A stretch of DNA of 39,612 nucleotides from Luteimonas endophytica. GTDB taxonomy: Bacteria; Pseudomonadota; Gammaproteobacteria; Xanthomonadales; Xanthomonadaceae. Under the pieces are notes generated by a model. That model did not search any database, was not told where the DNA came from, and was given only the letters and a program-made list of their open reading frames with translations. Numbering within the stretch: the stretch's first letter is position 1; each line of letters starts with the position of its first letter. Below are positions 30,426 to 38,425 of this stretch, piece by piece. The stretch lies in NCBI RefSeq assembly GCF_029887875.1, contig NZ_JARXRM010000030.1, forward strand, positions 1-39,612, in the 5' to 3' direction. A program made the translations under genes and the position numbers.

Positions 30426-30782
30426 GGGGGTGCACTGGCTTCGACGGGGGTCGCGAAATCGCCTGGCGCATGCCGAGGGGGCAGCTTTCCTCGTTAATCC
30501 AGCGGCAAACTCATAGTTGCCAACGACGACAACTACGCTCTCGCCGCTTAAGGCGTAGCCCCGAACCCAGCTTGTGTCCGTGCTCGCCGGGTGTAGGGTC
30601 ATCTATCACGGAATCGCCGGGAGTGGCTGCCTGTCAGCTCCCGGTCAACACGAAGCAGGCTGGTCCCGGGGTGCGCTTCGCACACCGTGCTGCTCCGGGA
30701 CGAGACTCAACGGTGAGCTAAGCATGTAGTGCCGGGGATGGAGTGCCTTCGGACGGCGGTTCGATTCCGCCCACCTCCACCA
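30426..30782 (+). ncRNA. ssrA: transfer-messenger RNA (tmRNA)
   Basis: 357 nt. The 5' GGGGGTG pairs with 3' CACCTCC (30772-30778) to form the tRNA-like acceptor stem, and ACCA follows (30779-30782). The T-arm TTCGATTC is present and the 5' domain shows GCACTGGCTTCGACG, typical of ssrA. The mRNA-like part encodes the tag from GCC at 30519. It works with SmpB to free stalled ribosomes and mark the peptides for degradation. It has its own promoter and a strong terminator. Confidence 0.98.
30519..30551 (+). other. tmRNA tag reading frame
   Basis: GCC through TAA encode ANDDNYALAA and stop. This differs from the E. coli tag ANDENYALAA by one Glu to Asp change; the C-terminal LAA protease degron is intact. 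The frame starts at the resume codon rather than at an initiation codon. Confidence 0.95.
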
Positions 30783-30792
30783 TCCAACAGCA

Positions 30793-30823
30793 GGGCCGCC
30801 TCCGGGCGGCCCTTCTTCTTTTT
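30793..30823 (+). terminator. intrinsic terminator of ssrA
   Basis: An 8-bp GC stem GGGCCGCC/GGCGGCCC with loop TCCG (30801-30804) is followed directly by TTCTTCTTTTT (30813-30823). It lies 11 bases past the mature 3' end of tmRNA. Confidence 0.95.
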
Positions 30824-30947
30824 CGCGCCAACTCCCGCGGCGTTGGTGCCCCGCCGTTGGCGTCCCGCCGAACGGCACGCCGGAAGCCCGCGGGGGAAGA
30901 GTCCTTCCGGCTCCGGTATAAAGGCCCATCGAAACGGGACCGAACGC

Positions 30948-32843
30948 ATGCGATTCGAGGACGTGTACATCACCGCCACCGGCGCCTTCTACCCTGGCCC
31001 GGCGGTCGACAACGATGCGATCGACCGCTATATCGAGCCGCTCAACGCGCTCTCGCCACGGCTCAAGCGCCGGATCCTCGGCGAGAACGGCATCCGCACG
31101 CGCCACTACGCCATCGACACCGGCGGCAACAGCACCCACAGCTGTGCCGGGCTGGCGGCGGCTGCGGTGCGCGCGTGCCTCGGCGCCGAACCGGCCGACG
31201 CGCTGCGCGGCATCGAGCTGCTGGCGGCGGCGACCTCCTCCGGCGACCTGATGCTGCCCGGCTTCGCCAACATGGTGCAGGCCGAGCTCGGCGCACCGGC
31301 GATGGCCACGGCCAGCCACCACGGCGTATGCGCCTCGGGGATGGCGGCGCTGCAGCACGCGGCGCTGGCGCTCGAACTCGGAGCTTACGGCGAAGCGCTG
31401 GTCGCCACCGCGGAATTCCCCTCGCGGCTGTTCAAGCGCTCGCGCTTCGCCCAGGTCGGCTACAACGCCGACTTCGACGCCCACTTCCTGCGCTGGATGC
31501 TGTCGGACGGCGCCGGCGCGTGGCGGCTGTCGCGCCGGCGGCCCGCTTCCGGCCTCGCCCTGCGGCTGCGCCACCTGCACCTGAAGTCGTTCTCCGGCGA
31601 GCTGCCGCTGTGCATGCAGGCCGGCCTCTCGCCCGAAGGGCGGCACTGGGGCGACTACCCCAGCTTCAGCGAGGCGGATGCCGCCGGCGCGATGCTGCTG
31701 CGGCAGGACATCCGCCTGCTGCCGCAGCTGTTCGACGTGGCGACCCACGAATACGTCAAGCTGGCCGAGGCGGGCGCGATCGACCCTGCCGCAGTCGACC
31801 ATTTCCTCTGTCACTACTCCTCCCAGCGCTTCGCCCCGGTGGTGCGGCAGTGCCTGGAACTGGCGCAGCTGGAGATCCCGGAGTCGCGCTGGTACAGCAA
31901 CCTCGCCGTGCGCGGCAACCTGGGCTCGGCCTCGATCTTCACCATGCTCGACGACTTCCTGCGCGAGCGGCAGCCCCAGGCCGGCGAGACGGTGCTGCTG
32001 TTCGTTCCCGAATCCGGGCGCTTCACCGTGGCGTTCGCGCTGCTGGAGGTGGTCGACGCGGCCGAGGCGGCCCGACCGCCTGCGCCGATGGCGACGGCGC
32101 TTCGCCCGGCGGCGGCGGCAGCCGCGCCCGGCGCGGTGTTGCCCGAGCCTCCGCACAGCCCCGATCCGGCCAGCCAGCTGCCCGAAGTGGCGCGGCTGCT
32201 GCGCGAGCTGGCGCTGGTCTGGCACGACTACCGCAGCCGGGTCTGGCGCACCCGGCTGGTGCGGCGGATCCTCGACGGCAGCGTCACCAAAGACGACTAC
32301 GTCGGCTGGATGGAGCAATGGGTGCCGCAGGTGCGGCAGGGCAGCCTGTGGATGCGCAAGGCCGCCGACCACCTCACCCCGCGCTATGCCGCGCTGCACG
32401 CCACCGTGCACCACCACGCCGACGACGAGCAGTACGACTACGACGTGCTGTTCCGCGACTACCGCAACGCCGGCGGCAAGGTCGCCTCCCTGGACGAACT
32501 GCAGCGGAACCCGGGCGGCGAAGCGCTCAACGCCTACCTGCACGCGCGCGCGGCGCAGCCGGACGCGGTCGGACTGCTCGGCGCGATGTACATCATCGAG
32601 GGGACCGGGCAGCGCATCGTGCCCGCGCTGCTGCCTCTGCTGCGCCAGCGCCTGGGCTGGCTGGGCAAGAGCTTCACCTTCCTCGCCTACCACGGCGAGA
32701 ACGACATCGCCCACCTGGGGCGCTGGCTGCGGGCGCTGGAGGCGACGCTGGAGATCGGCGGGCGCGGGGCCGCCGACGAGATCCTCGAGGACGCGCGGCA
32801 TGTGGCGGTGCTCTACGCCCGGCAGCTGGAGATGATCCGATGA
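30948..32843 (+). CDS. ketoacyl-ACP synthase III fused to haem-oxygenase-like diiron oxidase domain
   Basis: 631 residues, roughly twice the length of a KAS III. Residues about 1-370 form the thiolase-fold synthase with a complete triad: Cys128 in HHGVCASGMAAL, His289 in FLCHYSSQRF and Asn324 in VRGNLGSAS. An Ala/Pro linker (about 372-405) leads to a helical C-terminal domain (about 410-631) like the iron-containing redox enzyme family, with candidate ligands His488-490, Glu494, Glu551 (YIIEGTGQ), His582, Asp586 and His589 (YHGENDIAHLG). Inference: one domain condenses acyl units and the other oxidises, desaturates or cleaves the acyl product. It overlaps the next gene by ATGA. The product is unknown. 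Confidence 0.85.
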   Translation: MRFEDVYITATGAFYPGPAVDNDAIDRYIEPLNALSPRLKRRILGENGIRTRHYAIDTGGNSTHSCAGLAAAAVRACLGAEPADALRGIELLAAATSSGDLMLPGFANMVQAELGAPAMATASHHGVCASGMAALQHAALALELGAYGEALVATAEFPSRLFKRSRFAQVGYNADFDAHFLRWMLSDGAGAWRLSRRRPASGLALRLRHLHLKSFSGELPLCMQAGLSPEGRHWGDYPSFSEADAAGAMLLRQDIRLLPQLFDVATHEYVKLAEAGAIDPAAVDHFLCHYSSQRFAPVVRQCLELAQLEIPESRWYSNLAVRGNLGSASIFTMLDDFLRERQPQAGETVLLFVPESGRFTVAFALLEVVDAAEAARPPAPMATALRPAAAAAAPGAVLPEPPHSPDPASQLPEVARLLRELALVWHDYRSRVWRTRLVRRILDGSVTKDDYVGWMEQWVPQVRQGSLWMRKAADHLTPRYAALHATVHHHADDEQYDYDVLFRDYRNAGGKVASLDELQRNPGGEALNAYLHARAAQPDAVGLLGAMYIIEGTGQRIVPALLPLLRQRLGWLGKSFTFLAYHGENDIAHLGRWLRALEATLEIGGRGAADEILEDARHVAVLYARQLEMIR

Positions 32844-33727
32844 GCAGGACCGAGGACTGGCTGGACGCACCGCACGACCCGCGCGACCCCAATCCCTGGC
32901 TGGCGCTGTACCTGGATGCCAGCGGTCCGCTGGCGCACGACGTCAAGTGCGCCTGGCTGGCGGACGCGGCATCGCGCTCGCGGCAGTTCGTGCTGCCGGT
33001 GGTGCGGCCGCTGGCGCGGCTGTCGATCGTGCTGATCCAGCTGCTCAAGATCGTGCTGCCGAACGGGTTGACCTCGTCGAAGTGGCTGCACCGCACCATC
33101 GTCTGGGGCATGAAGACCTTCGTCCGCCCGGAGGCGAACTGGCTGATCCTGCGCCATTTCCATCTCGGCTCGCAGGTGCTTGCCTTCATCGGCCGCAACG
33201 CCCTGCCCGGCCGCGAGCTGCCCTCGCACCCGCTGCGCCCGGCCGACATCGACGCGCTGCGCGACGACGTGTTCCTGCAGCACGATCTGAACCTGTTCAA
33301 TTTCGTCATCGAACTCAACCGGGCGCTGGGCGGGCGCCGGATCGAGCCGCCGGCCAGCCTCGACTTCTCGATGATCGAACCGCCGCCGCTGCGGCTGGAG
33401 GACATGCCGCGGCGCTGGACCAACTTCATCGACCTGCAGACCGCGATCGAGATCTACACGCCGGTCTACCAGCTGTTCCTGACCGACAACGATTTCTGGC
33501 GCGCGACCAACTCGCTGCAGCTGGACGAGACCATCGGAATCTACTGCGCCACGCTGCTGCAGCGGCCGGACTACCTGGTGTTCCTCAACAACAAGCACCC
33601 GCTGGTGCCGCTGACCACGCTGCGCGCCGGTTTCCGCCTGGTACTGCACGGGCTGTCCACCGAGATGCTGCACGCGCTGCTGAGCCGCGCGAAGGCGGAA
33701 CATCCGCAGCCGGTGGCTGCTGGCTGA
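32840..33727 (+). CDS. unrecognised 295-residue protein coupled to the synthase-diiron fusion
   Basis: I do not recognise the family. The sequence has 295 residues, no signal peptide, and a hydrophobic stretch at about 51-75 (LARLSIVLIQLLKIVLPNG) that could lie against or in the membrane. The middle is rich in aromatic, His and Asn residues (WLILRHFHLGSQVLAF, LQHDLNLFNFVIELN), and the C-terminal third is soluble-looking (DNDFWRATNSLQLDETIGIY, FLNNKHPLVPLTTLR). It starts inside the stop of the upstream fusion gene, so it is made with it and is probably a dedicated partner. It ends the unit; a repeat cluster follows. Confidence 0.8.
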   Translation: MSRTEDWLDAPHDPRDPNPWLALYLDASGPLAHDVKCAWLADAASRSRQFVLPVVRPLARLSIVLIQLLKIVLPNGLTSSKWLHRTIVWGMKTFVRPEANWLILRHFHLGSQVLAFIGRNALPGRELPSHPLRPADIDALRDDVFLQHDLNLFNFVIELNRALGGRRIEPPASLDFSMIEPPPLRLEDMPRRWTNFIDLQTAIEIYTPVYQLFLTDNDFWRATNSLQLDETIGIYCATLLQRPDYLVFLNNKHPLVPLTTLRAGFRLVLHGLSTEMLHALLSRAKAEHPQPVAAG

Positions 33728-33816
33728 AACCGCGCCAGGCGGCCCATCCATCGCGAAGATCCATCACCGTCGCCAGGGAAGCCGCTCTTGAGGAAACCCA
33801 GCATCGGGGGAGCCAA

Positions 33817-33940
33817 CACCGTCGCCACGGGCCGGCGACAGCGAATGGCCTTCCTGAGGTGGGGTGCTTCAAGAGCGCCTTCGGCTGCTGTGCGGGGCGT
33901 GAGCCGCGCCGGGGGCATTGCTCCGCCCTTCCGTCCGGCC
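33817..33940 (+). repeat. 124-bp direct repeat, unit 1
   Basis: Begins CACCGTCGCCACGGGCC and ends CCGTCCGGCC. It differs from unit 2 at one position by my reading (C versus T in the GTGCGGGG/GTGTGGGG stretch). A small hairpin GTCGCC-GGCGAC lies near its start. Confidence 0.85.
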
Positions 33941-33974
33941 GCGCCAGGCAGTCCCACCCGATGCAGGGGTCCAT

Positions 33975-34098
33975 CACCGTCGCCACGGGCCGGCGACAGC
34001 GAATGGCCTTCCTGAGGTGGGGTGCTTCAAGAGCGCCTTCGGCTGCTGTGTGGGGCGTGAGCCGCGCCGGGGGCATTGCTCCGCCCTTCCGTCCGGCC
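33975..34098 (+). repeat. 124-bp direct repeat, unit 2
   Basis: Second unit, starting 158 bp after unit 1; 34 bp of unrelated-looking DNA separate the two. Its right part runs straight into the hairpin-bearing part of the family repeat, which unit 1 lacks. Confidence 0.85.
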
Positions 34099-34326
34099 AT
34101 CCATGGCCGGAGTCAGGGCCGCAGGCCATCCATGGCCTGCTCTGCGCAACACCCCCGGCACGTCTCCCGCTCTCGCGTTGATGGGCTTCGGAGGAACCGG
34201 CTACCAAGCATTCGAAAGCGAATCGCCGACGCGGCGCCCGGGCAGCGTCCCCCCGGCCCGGGCGCCGCTGGTTCCGAAGCCCAAGCACCGGCAAGCACAT
34301 CGAGCTGTGGTCCGCCGCGGCAGAAG

Positions 34327-34350
34327 AAGGGGCCGCTTGCGCGGCCCCTT
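34327..34350 (-). terminator. terminator-like hairpin after the OmpA-family gene
   Basis: A 10-bp stem AAGGGGCCGC/GCGGCCCCTT with a 4-nt loop lies 24 bases beyond the stop of the minus-strand OmpA gene. On that strand it is followed by CTTCTG, a weak pyrimidine tract. It could also stop transcription arriving from the left. Confidence 0.7.
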
Positions 34351-34373
34351 CGGCACTGCTTCGCACGGGTGGA

Positions 34374-35051
34374 TCAGGCCTGGATCGGCACCAGGGTGAT
34401 CTCGACGCGGCGGTTCTGCGCGCGCCCTGCCTCGGTGCTGTTGTCGGCGATCGGGCGGGTCTTGCCGGCGCCCACCGTGATCATGCGCTGCTGCGAGATT
34501 CCCTTGGAACCGAGGTAGCCCGCCACCGCCTGCGCGCGGCGCTCCGACAGCTGCTGGTTGTAGCTGTCGCTGCCGACGCTGTCGGTGTGGCCGGCGATCT
34601 CGATGATCGTCTGGTCGTACTGGCGCAGCGTATTGGCGACGTTGTCGAGCACCGGATAGAACTGCGGCTGGATGTTGGACTCGTCGAAACCGAACGTGAC
34701 GTTGCCCGGCATGTTGAGAGTGATGTTGTCGCCCTGTCGAACCACGTCGACGCCGGTGCCGGCCATCTGCCGGCGCAGCTCGGCCTCCTGGCGATCCTGA
34801 TAGGCTCCGACCGCGCCGCCCGCGAGGGCGCCCGCGCCGGCGCCCACCAGCGCGCGCTGGCGCCGCTCGGTGGCGTCGCCGCCGCTCAGCAGGCCTGCCA
34901 CGGCGCCGATGCCGGCGCCGACCAGGGCGCCCGTGCGGGTACGGTTCGGATCGTTCGGGTCGGTGGTCTGGCCGGTGTAGGTGGCGCAGCCACTTGCCAG
35001 CAGCACGCTGGCCAGTGCGGTGGCGATACCGGCGCTGGTGAGTTTGCGCAT
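34374..35051 (-). CDS. OmpA-family lipoprotein with glycine-zipper domain
   Basis: 225 residues from ATG at 35051, which has AGGAGAGG just upstream; the longer open frame adds no signal. The lipobox is LLASGC (lipidated Cys22). Residues about 42-85 form a Gly-zipper (GALVGAGIGAVAGLLSGG, then RALVGAGAGALAGGAVG) that may pack in a membrane, and the C-terminal OmpA domain has TFGFDESNIQPQFYPVLD, IIEIAGHTDSVGSDSYN, LSERRAQAVAGYL and RRVEITLVP. The peptidoglycan-binding Asp (HTDSVG) and Arg (NRRVEI) are present. It anchors the outer membrane to the cell wall; the YiaD-like subgroup fits. Confidence 0.93.
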   Translation of the reverse strand: MRKLTSAGIATALASVLLASGCATYTGQTTDPNDPNRTRTGALVGAGIGAVAGLLSGGDATERRQRALVGAGAGALAGGAVGAYQDRQEAELRRQMAGTGVDVVRQGDNITLNMPGNVTFGFDESNIQPQFYPVLDNVANTLRQYDQTIIEIAGHTDSVGSDSYNQQLSERRAQAVAGYLGSKGISQQRMITVGAGKTRPIADNSTEAGRAQNRRVEITLVPIQA

Positions 35052-35179
35052 CGTCCTCTCCTGTGGTGGCCGGCGTACCGGCGCGGTTGTGAATACGGGC
35101 AAAGCTAACCACGCCGCGGTGGTCGCAGGGTGACGGATGAGCCAATGGGGCCGCTCGTGCACATTCCCCATTCAGGAAA

Positions 35180-35204
35180 GATCGACCGAACGTTCCGGTC
35201 GATC
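35180..35204 (-). terminator. hairpin after the acyltransferase gene
   Basis: GATCGACCG/CGGTCGATC, a 9-bp perfect stem with a 7-nt loop, lies 77 bases beyond the stop of the minus-strand WS/DGAT gene and is followed on that strand by TTTCC. A short T run makes it a plausible but weak terminator. Confidence 0.5.
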
Positions 35205-35280
35205 CGGCGCCGATCCGCGCACTGACGTCCGCGCGGGCGCACGGTCCGGCTGCCGGCCTCGCCCCGCCAGGCCGGGCGCG

Positions 35281-36735
35281 CTATCGGCGGTCGAGCAGGG
35301 CCTCGGCGGCCTCCGGCAGCAACGCCGCTTCCCAGTCCGACATCAGCGCCAGGTACAGCAGCTTCTCGAACTCGGGACCGAAGCGGCCGATCACCGCGTC
35401 CGGATCCGGCACCAGCCGCGCGTCGGCGATCAGGCCGAAATGCACCCGGCCGTTGTAGCTCAGGATCGACACGCCGATGCCGATCGAGCCGGTCTGGGGC
35501 ACCCAGAACATCATCTCGCGCAGCGCACTTCCGCCCAGGTAGAGCGGCTGCTGCGGTCCGGGCACGTTGGTGGCCACCGCCGTGGCCTTGCGGCTGAGCA
35601 GCGCCAGGGCGCTTTCCTGCAGGGGCTGCGGCATCATTCCCAGCGCGGCGAGCAACCCATACGCGACAACGGCTTGCTTCGAATTCTTGACATTCGACAT
35701 GCATTCAGAGACGCGCGCCAAACGGCGCACCGGATTGGGCTCTCCCACCGGCAGCTCGAGGAACACCAGCCCGAAGTGGTTGCCGAGCCTGCGCGCGTGC
35801 TCGAGCGGGCGGAGGTTCACAGGCACCGTGGCGCGCAGGGTCAGGCCGTCCGGGGAGTCGCCGCGCGCCTGCATGTAGCCGCGCAGGGCGCCCGCGGCGG
35901 CGGCCATCAGCACGTCGTTGACGGTACAGCCGCAGGCCCGTCCCACCGCCTTGACCTCGTCCAGGTCCAGCGGTTCCGCCCAGGCCACGCGCTTGCTGGT
36001 CCCCAGCCGCCCGCGCAGCAGCGAGGGCGGATCGTCCGGCAGCGACAGCGCGGCCAGCAGCTCGCGGGCGATGTCGCCGCCCTCGCGGGCGAGCACGGCA
36101 GCCAGGCCGGGGTCGCGGTACATCTGGATCCCCTTGCCGAGCGCCTTCCCGCCCAGGCGCCGGTAGCGCTGCACGGCGCCGACCCGGCGCGCCACCCCCG
36201 CCCCGTCCTGCCGCAACCAAGCGCGAGCCAGGTCCTGCCCGGCCGCCGGGTCGCGCACGGTATCGGTCAGCGACAGCAGCACCTGCACCAGCGCCATGCC
36301 GTCCGCGTAGCAGTGGTGGATGCGCGCCACCAGTGCCGAGCCGCCGCCGTAACGCTCGACCAGGTGGAACTGCCAGAGCGGGCGGCCCGGCTCGAGCCTG
36401 GTGGAGGCGAGCTTGCTCGCGAACCGCTCCAGCGCTCGCTTGTCGCCGCGCCCGGGCAGCCGGGCCCGCTGCACGTGCCGGTCGAGCTCGAAGCCCGGGT
36501 CGTCCTGCCAGCAGCAGCCCGTGGCCGTGTCCACCGGCCTCTGCCGGAACCGCGCGTAGGCGAGGAAGCGGTCGGCGAGCAACCGCCGCAGCGCGTCGAG
36601 CGCCAGCGGCTCGGCGAGCATGAGCACGCCGGTGATCATCATCGGGTTGCTCGGCTTCTCCATCCGCAGCCAGGCCGTGTCGACCCTCGACATCGGCTCC
36701 CGACGCGGGCGCCGGCGCGTGTTCTCGGTGGCCAT
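35281..36735 (-). CDS. wax ester synthase / diacylglycerol acyltransferase (WS/DGAT) family protein
   Basis: 484 residues, usual length. Acyl-CoA-dependent acyltransferase making wax esters or triacylglycerols. The catalytic motif HHxxxDG is HHCYADGMA (His140, His141, Asp145). Other family marks: MSRVDTAWLRME at the start, PLWQFHLVE, TVNDVLMAAAAGALRGYM, VPVNLRP, GNHFGLVFLELP, NVPGPQQPLYLGG and the ending FLxIxSY-like ILSYNGRVHFGLIAD. The ATG at 36735 (MATENTRRRPRRE) gives the short basic N-terminus. The gene stands alone, with a gap of 50 bp from the photolyase gene upstream on the same strand; the two could share a transcript. Confidence 0.92.
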   Translation of the reverse strand: MATENTRRRPRREPMSRVDTAWLRMEKPSNPMMITGVLMLAEPLALDALRRLLADRFLAYARFRQRPVDTATGCCWQDDPGFELDRHVQRARLPGRGDKRALERFASKLASTRLEPGRPLWQFHLVERYGGGSALVARIHHCYADGMALVQVLLSLTDTVRDPAAGQDLARAWLRQDGAGVARRVGAVQRYRRLGGKALGKGIQMYRDPGLAAVLAREGGDIARELLAALSLPDDPPSLLRGRLGTSKRVAWAEPLDLDEVKAVGRACGCTVNDVLMAAAAGALRGYMQARGDSPDGLTLRATVPVNLRPLEHARRLGNHFGLVFLELPVGEPNPVRRLARVSECMSNVKNSKQAVVAYGLLAALGMMPQPLQESALALLSRKATAVATNVPGPQQPLYLGGSALREMMFWVPQTGSIGIGVSILSYNGRVHFGLIADARLVPDPDAVIGRFGPEFEKLLYLALMSDWEAALLPEAAEALLDRR

Positions 36736-36785
36736 GCCAGCTCCCTCGGGCGGTGGCCGAGTGAAGCATGCGTGCGCGAAGAGCG

Positions 36786-38219
36786 TCAAACCCGCGGCGG
36801 CGCGATCGCGGCATAGGCGCGCAGCGCGGCGCGCCTGCCCTCCGCCGGCTCCACCAGCGGCCTGCGCGGGTAGTCCGGGGCGGCTCGCGCAAGCGCTGCC
36901 GGATCCCCCCAGGGCGCGTGGCGCAGCGGCAGCGGCAGCGACGCCAGCTCCGGCAGCCAGCGCGCGACATAGCTCCCGTCCGGGTCGAAGCGCGCGGCCT
37001 GGGTCACCGGATTGAAGACGCGCACGTACGGCGCCGCGTCCGCGCCGGTCCCCGCGACCCACTGCCAGCCGAGGCCGTTGCTGGCCAGATCGGCATCCAC
37101 CAGGGTGTCCCAGAACCAGCGCGCGCCGTGCCGCCAGTGCATGCGCAGGTGCTTGGTGAGGTAGCTGGCGGCGACCATGCGCACGCGGTTGTGCATCCAG
37201 CCGGTCCGCCAGAGCTCGCGCATGCCGGCATCGACGATGGGCACGCCGGTGCGCCCGTGCTGCCAGGCGCGCAGGATCCGGGGCTGCGGCACAGCCCAGT
37301 CGAAGTCGCGAAAACGGGGGTTGAGGTCCGCGTCGGTGGTGCCGGGAAAATGATGCAGCAGGTGATGCGCGAACTCGCGCCAGCCGAGCTCGGCGACAAA
37401 GCGCTCGACATCGTCCGCCGGCGCCTCGGCCGCGCGGACCGCGGCCGCCACCCGCGCCACCGACACCTCGCCGAAGTGCAGGTGCGGCGACAGCCGCGAG
37501 GTGCCGCGGCGTGCGGGAAAGTCGCGCCGCAGGCCGTAGCCGACCAGCCCGTGCCCGACGAACCGCTCGAGCGCGGCCCGGGCGCCGGCCTCGCCGGGAG
37601 CGAAGCGCTCCCAGAATCCCCCGTCCCAGCCCCGGCCCGGGACCAGCCGCAGCGCCTCCAGGGCGACCCCGTGCGGGACCGCGTCCTCGTCGGGCAGCGT
37701 GGGCCAGGCCGCTGTCGGCGCGTCCCACAGCGCCGGCTCGCGCCAGCTCGCCAGCGCGGTCTTCCAGTACGGGGTGAAGACGCGGTACGGATCGCCCTGC
37801 CGGGTCTCGACCTGCCAGGGCTCGAACAGCAGGGCGCCGTTGAAGCTCTCCGCCCGCACTCCCTGCCCGCGCAGCGCGCGCTTGATCGCGGCATCGCGGC
37901 GCTCGACGGCGGGCTCGTAGCGGCGGTTCCAGAACACCGCCTCCGCGTCGGTGGCGACCAGCAGCGACTGCAGGGTCTGCAGGGTGGGCCCGCGGAAGAC
38001 CCGCAGCCGCGAGCCGCGTGCCCGCAGTCGTTCGTCCAGCGCCCGCAGCGAGCGATGTCGCCAGGCGTTGGACGCATTGCCCGGCGCCCAATCGCCCTCC
38101 TCCTCCGGTGCGTGCACGTAGATCGCGAGCGGAATGTAGCCGCCCTCGATCGCCGCGCGCAGCGCCGGGTTGTCGTCCAGGCGCAGATCGTCCCGCAGCC
38201 AGACCAGTGCGATCGCCAT
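36786..38219 (-). CDS. phrB: deoxyribodipyrimidine photolyase (class I)
   Basis: 477 residues; repairs UV-made pyrimidine dimers with blue light. N-terminal antenna domain: LVWLRDDLRLDDNPAL, then FWNRRYEP. FAD domain: TSRLSPHLHFGEVS, ELGWREFAHHLLHHFP, NPRFRDFDW, WQHGRTGVPIVDAGMRELWRTGWMHNRVRMVAASYLTKHL-type region (seen in parts) and GARWFWDTLVDADLASN, WQWVAGTGADAAPYVRVFNPVTQ. These fit CPD photolyases rather than cryptochromes. The ATG at 38219 is chosen because the open frame upstream overlaps the next gene and has no photolyase character. The 206 bp to alr hold no gene. Confidence 0.95.
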   Translation of the reverse strand: MAIALVWLRDDLRLDDNPALRAAIEGGYIPLAIYVHAPEEEGDWAPGNASNAWRHRSLRALDERLRARGSRLRVFRGPTLQTLQSLLVATDAEAVFWNRRYEPAVERRDAAIKRALRGQGVRAESFNGALLFEPWQVETRQGDPYRVFTPYWKTALASWREPALWDAPTAAWPTLPDEDAVPHGVALEALRLVPGRGWDGGFWERFAPGEAGARAALERFVGHGLVGYGLRRDFPARRGTSRLSPHLHFGEVSVARVAAAVRAAEAPADDVERFVAELGWREFAHHLLHHFPGTTDADLNPRFRDFDWAVPQPRILRAWQHGRTGVPIVDAGMRELWRTGWMHNRVRMVAASYLTKHLRMHWRHGARWFWDTLVDADLASNGLGWQWVAGTGADAAPYVRVFNPVTQAARFDPDGSYVARWLPELASLPLPLRHAPWGDPAALARAAPDYPRRPLVEPAEGRRAALRAYAAIAPPRV

Positions 38220-38425
38220 CAGCGCCGGGCCGGGTCCTGGCGGAGCCCGTTGCCTGGGCGCGGCTCCAGCCCGGCCATCGTGCAGCGCGCGCCGCGGGCG
38301 GGCTCGCGGGACCGCGCTCCATCGACCATGGCGAGGCTCCTCGGGGGCAAGGCGCGAGCGTAGCGGGCTGCGGCGTTGGCGGCGAGTGAACCGGGGCTCG
38401 CCCGGCGGCCCTGTGCCGGAGGCCC

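Larger units (their letters stand above)
33761..34232 (+). repeat. dispersed intergenic repeat cluster (copy 2 plus tandem units)
   Basis: This 646-bp gene-free gap between convergent genes contains a truncated unit (from 33761), two near-identical 124-bp direct repeats, and a full family copy (34028-34232) matching 22772-22975. Hairpin A recurs at 34093-34110 and hairpin B at 34121-34140, the latter as GCAGGCCAT-CC-ATGGCCTGC. Frames left open across the cluster encode no recognisable protein. The remaining DNA to 34326 shows nothing. Confidence 0.85.

Noticed and set aside
33788..34366. Several frames across the repeat cluster that read as peptides
   Set aside because: The same peptides recur because the DNA repeats; stem-loop structure is conserved, not protein, and no start signals are present.
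38220..38425. Upstream extension of the photolyase into the gap before alr
   Set aside because: The frame is open but lacks an alternative start with photolyase-like residues; the standard N-terminus begins at 38219.
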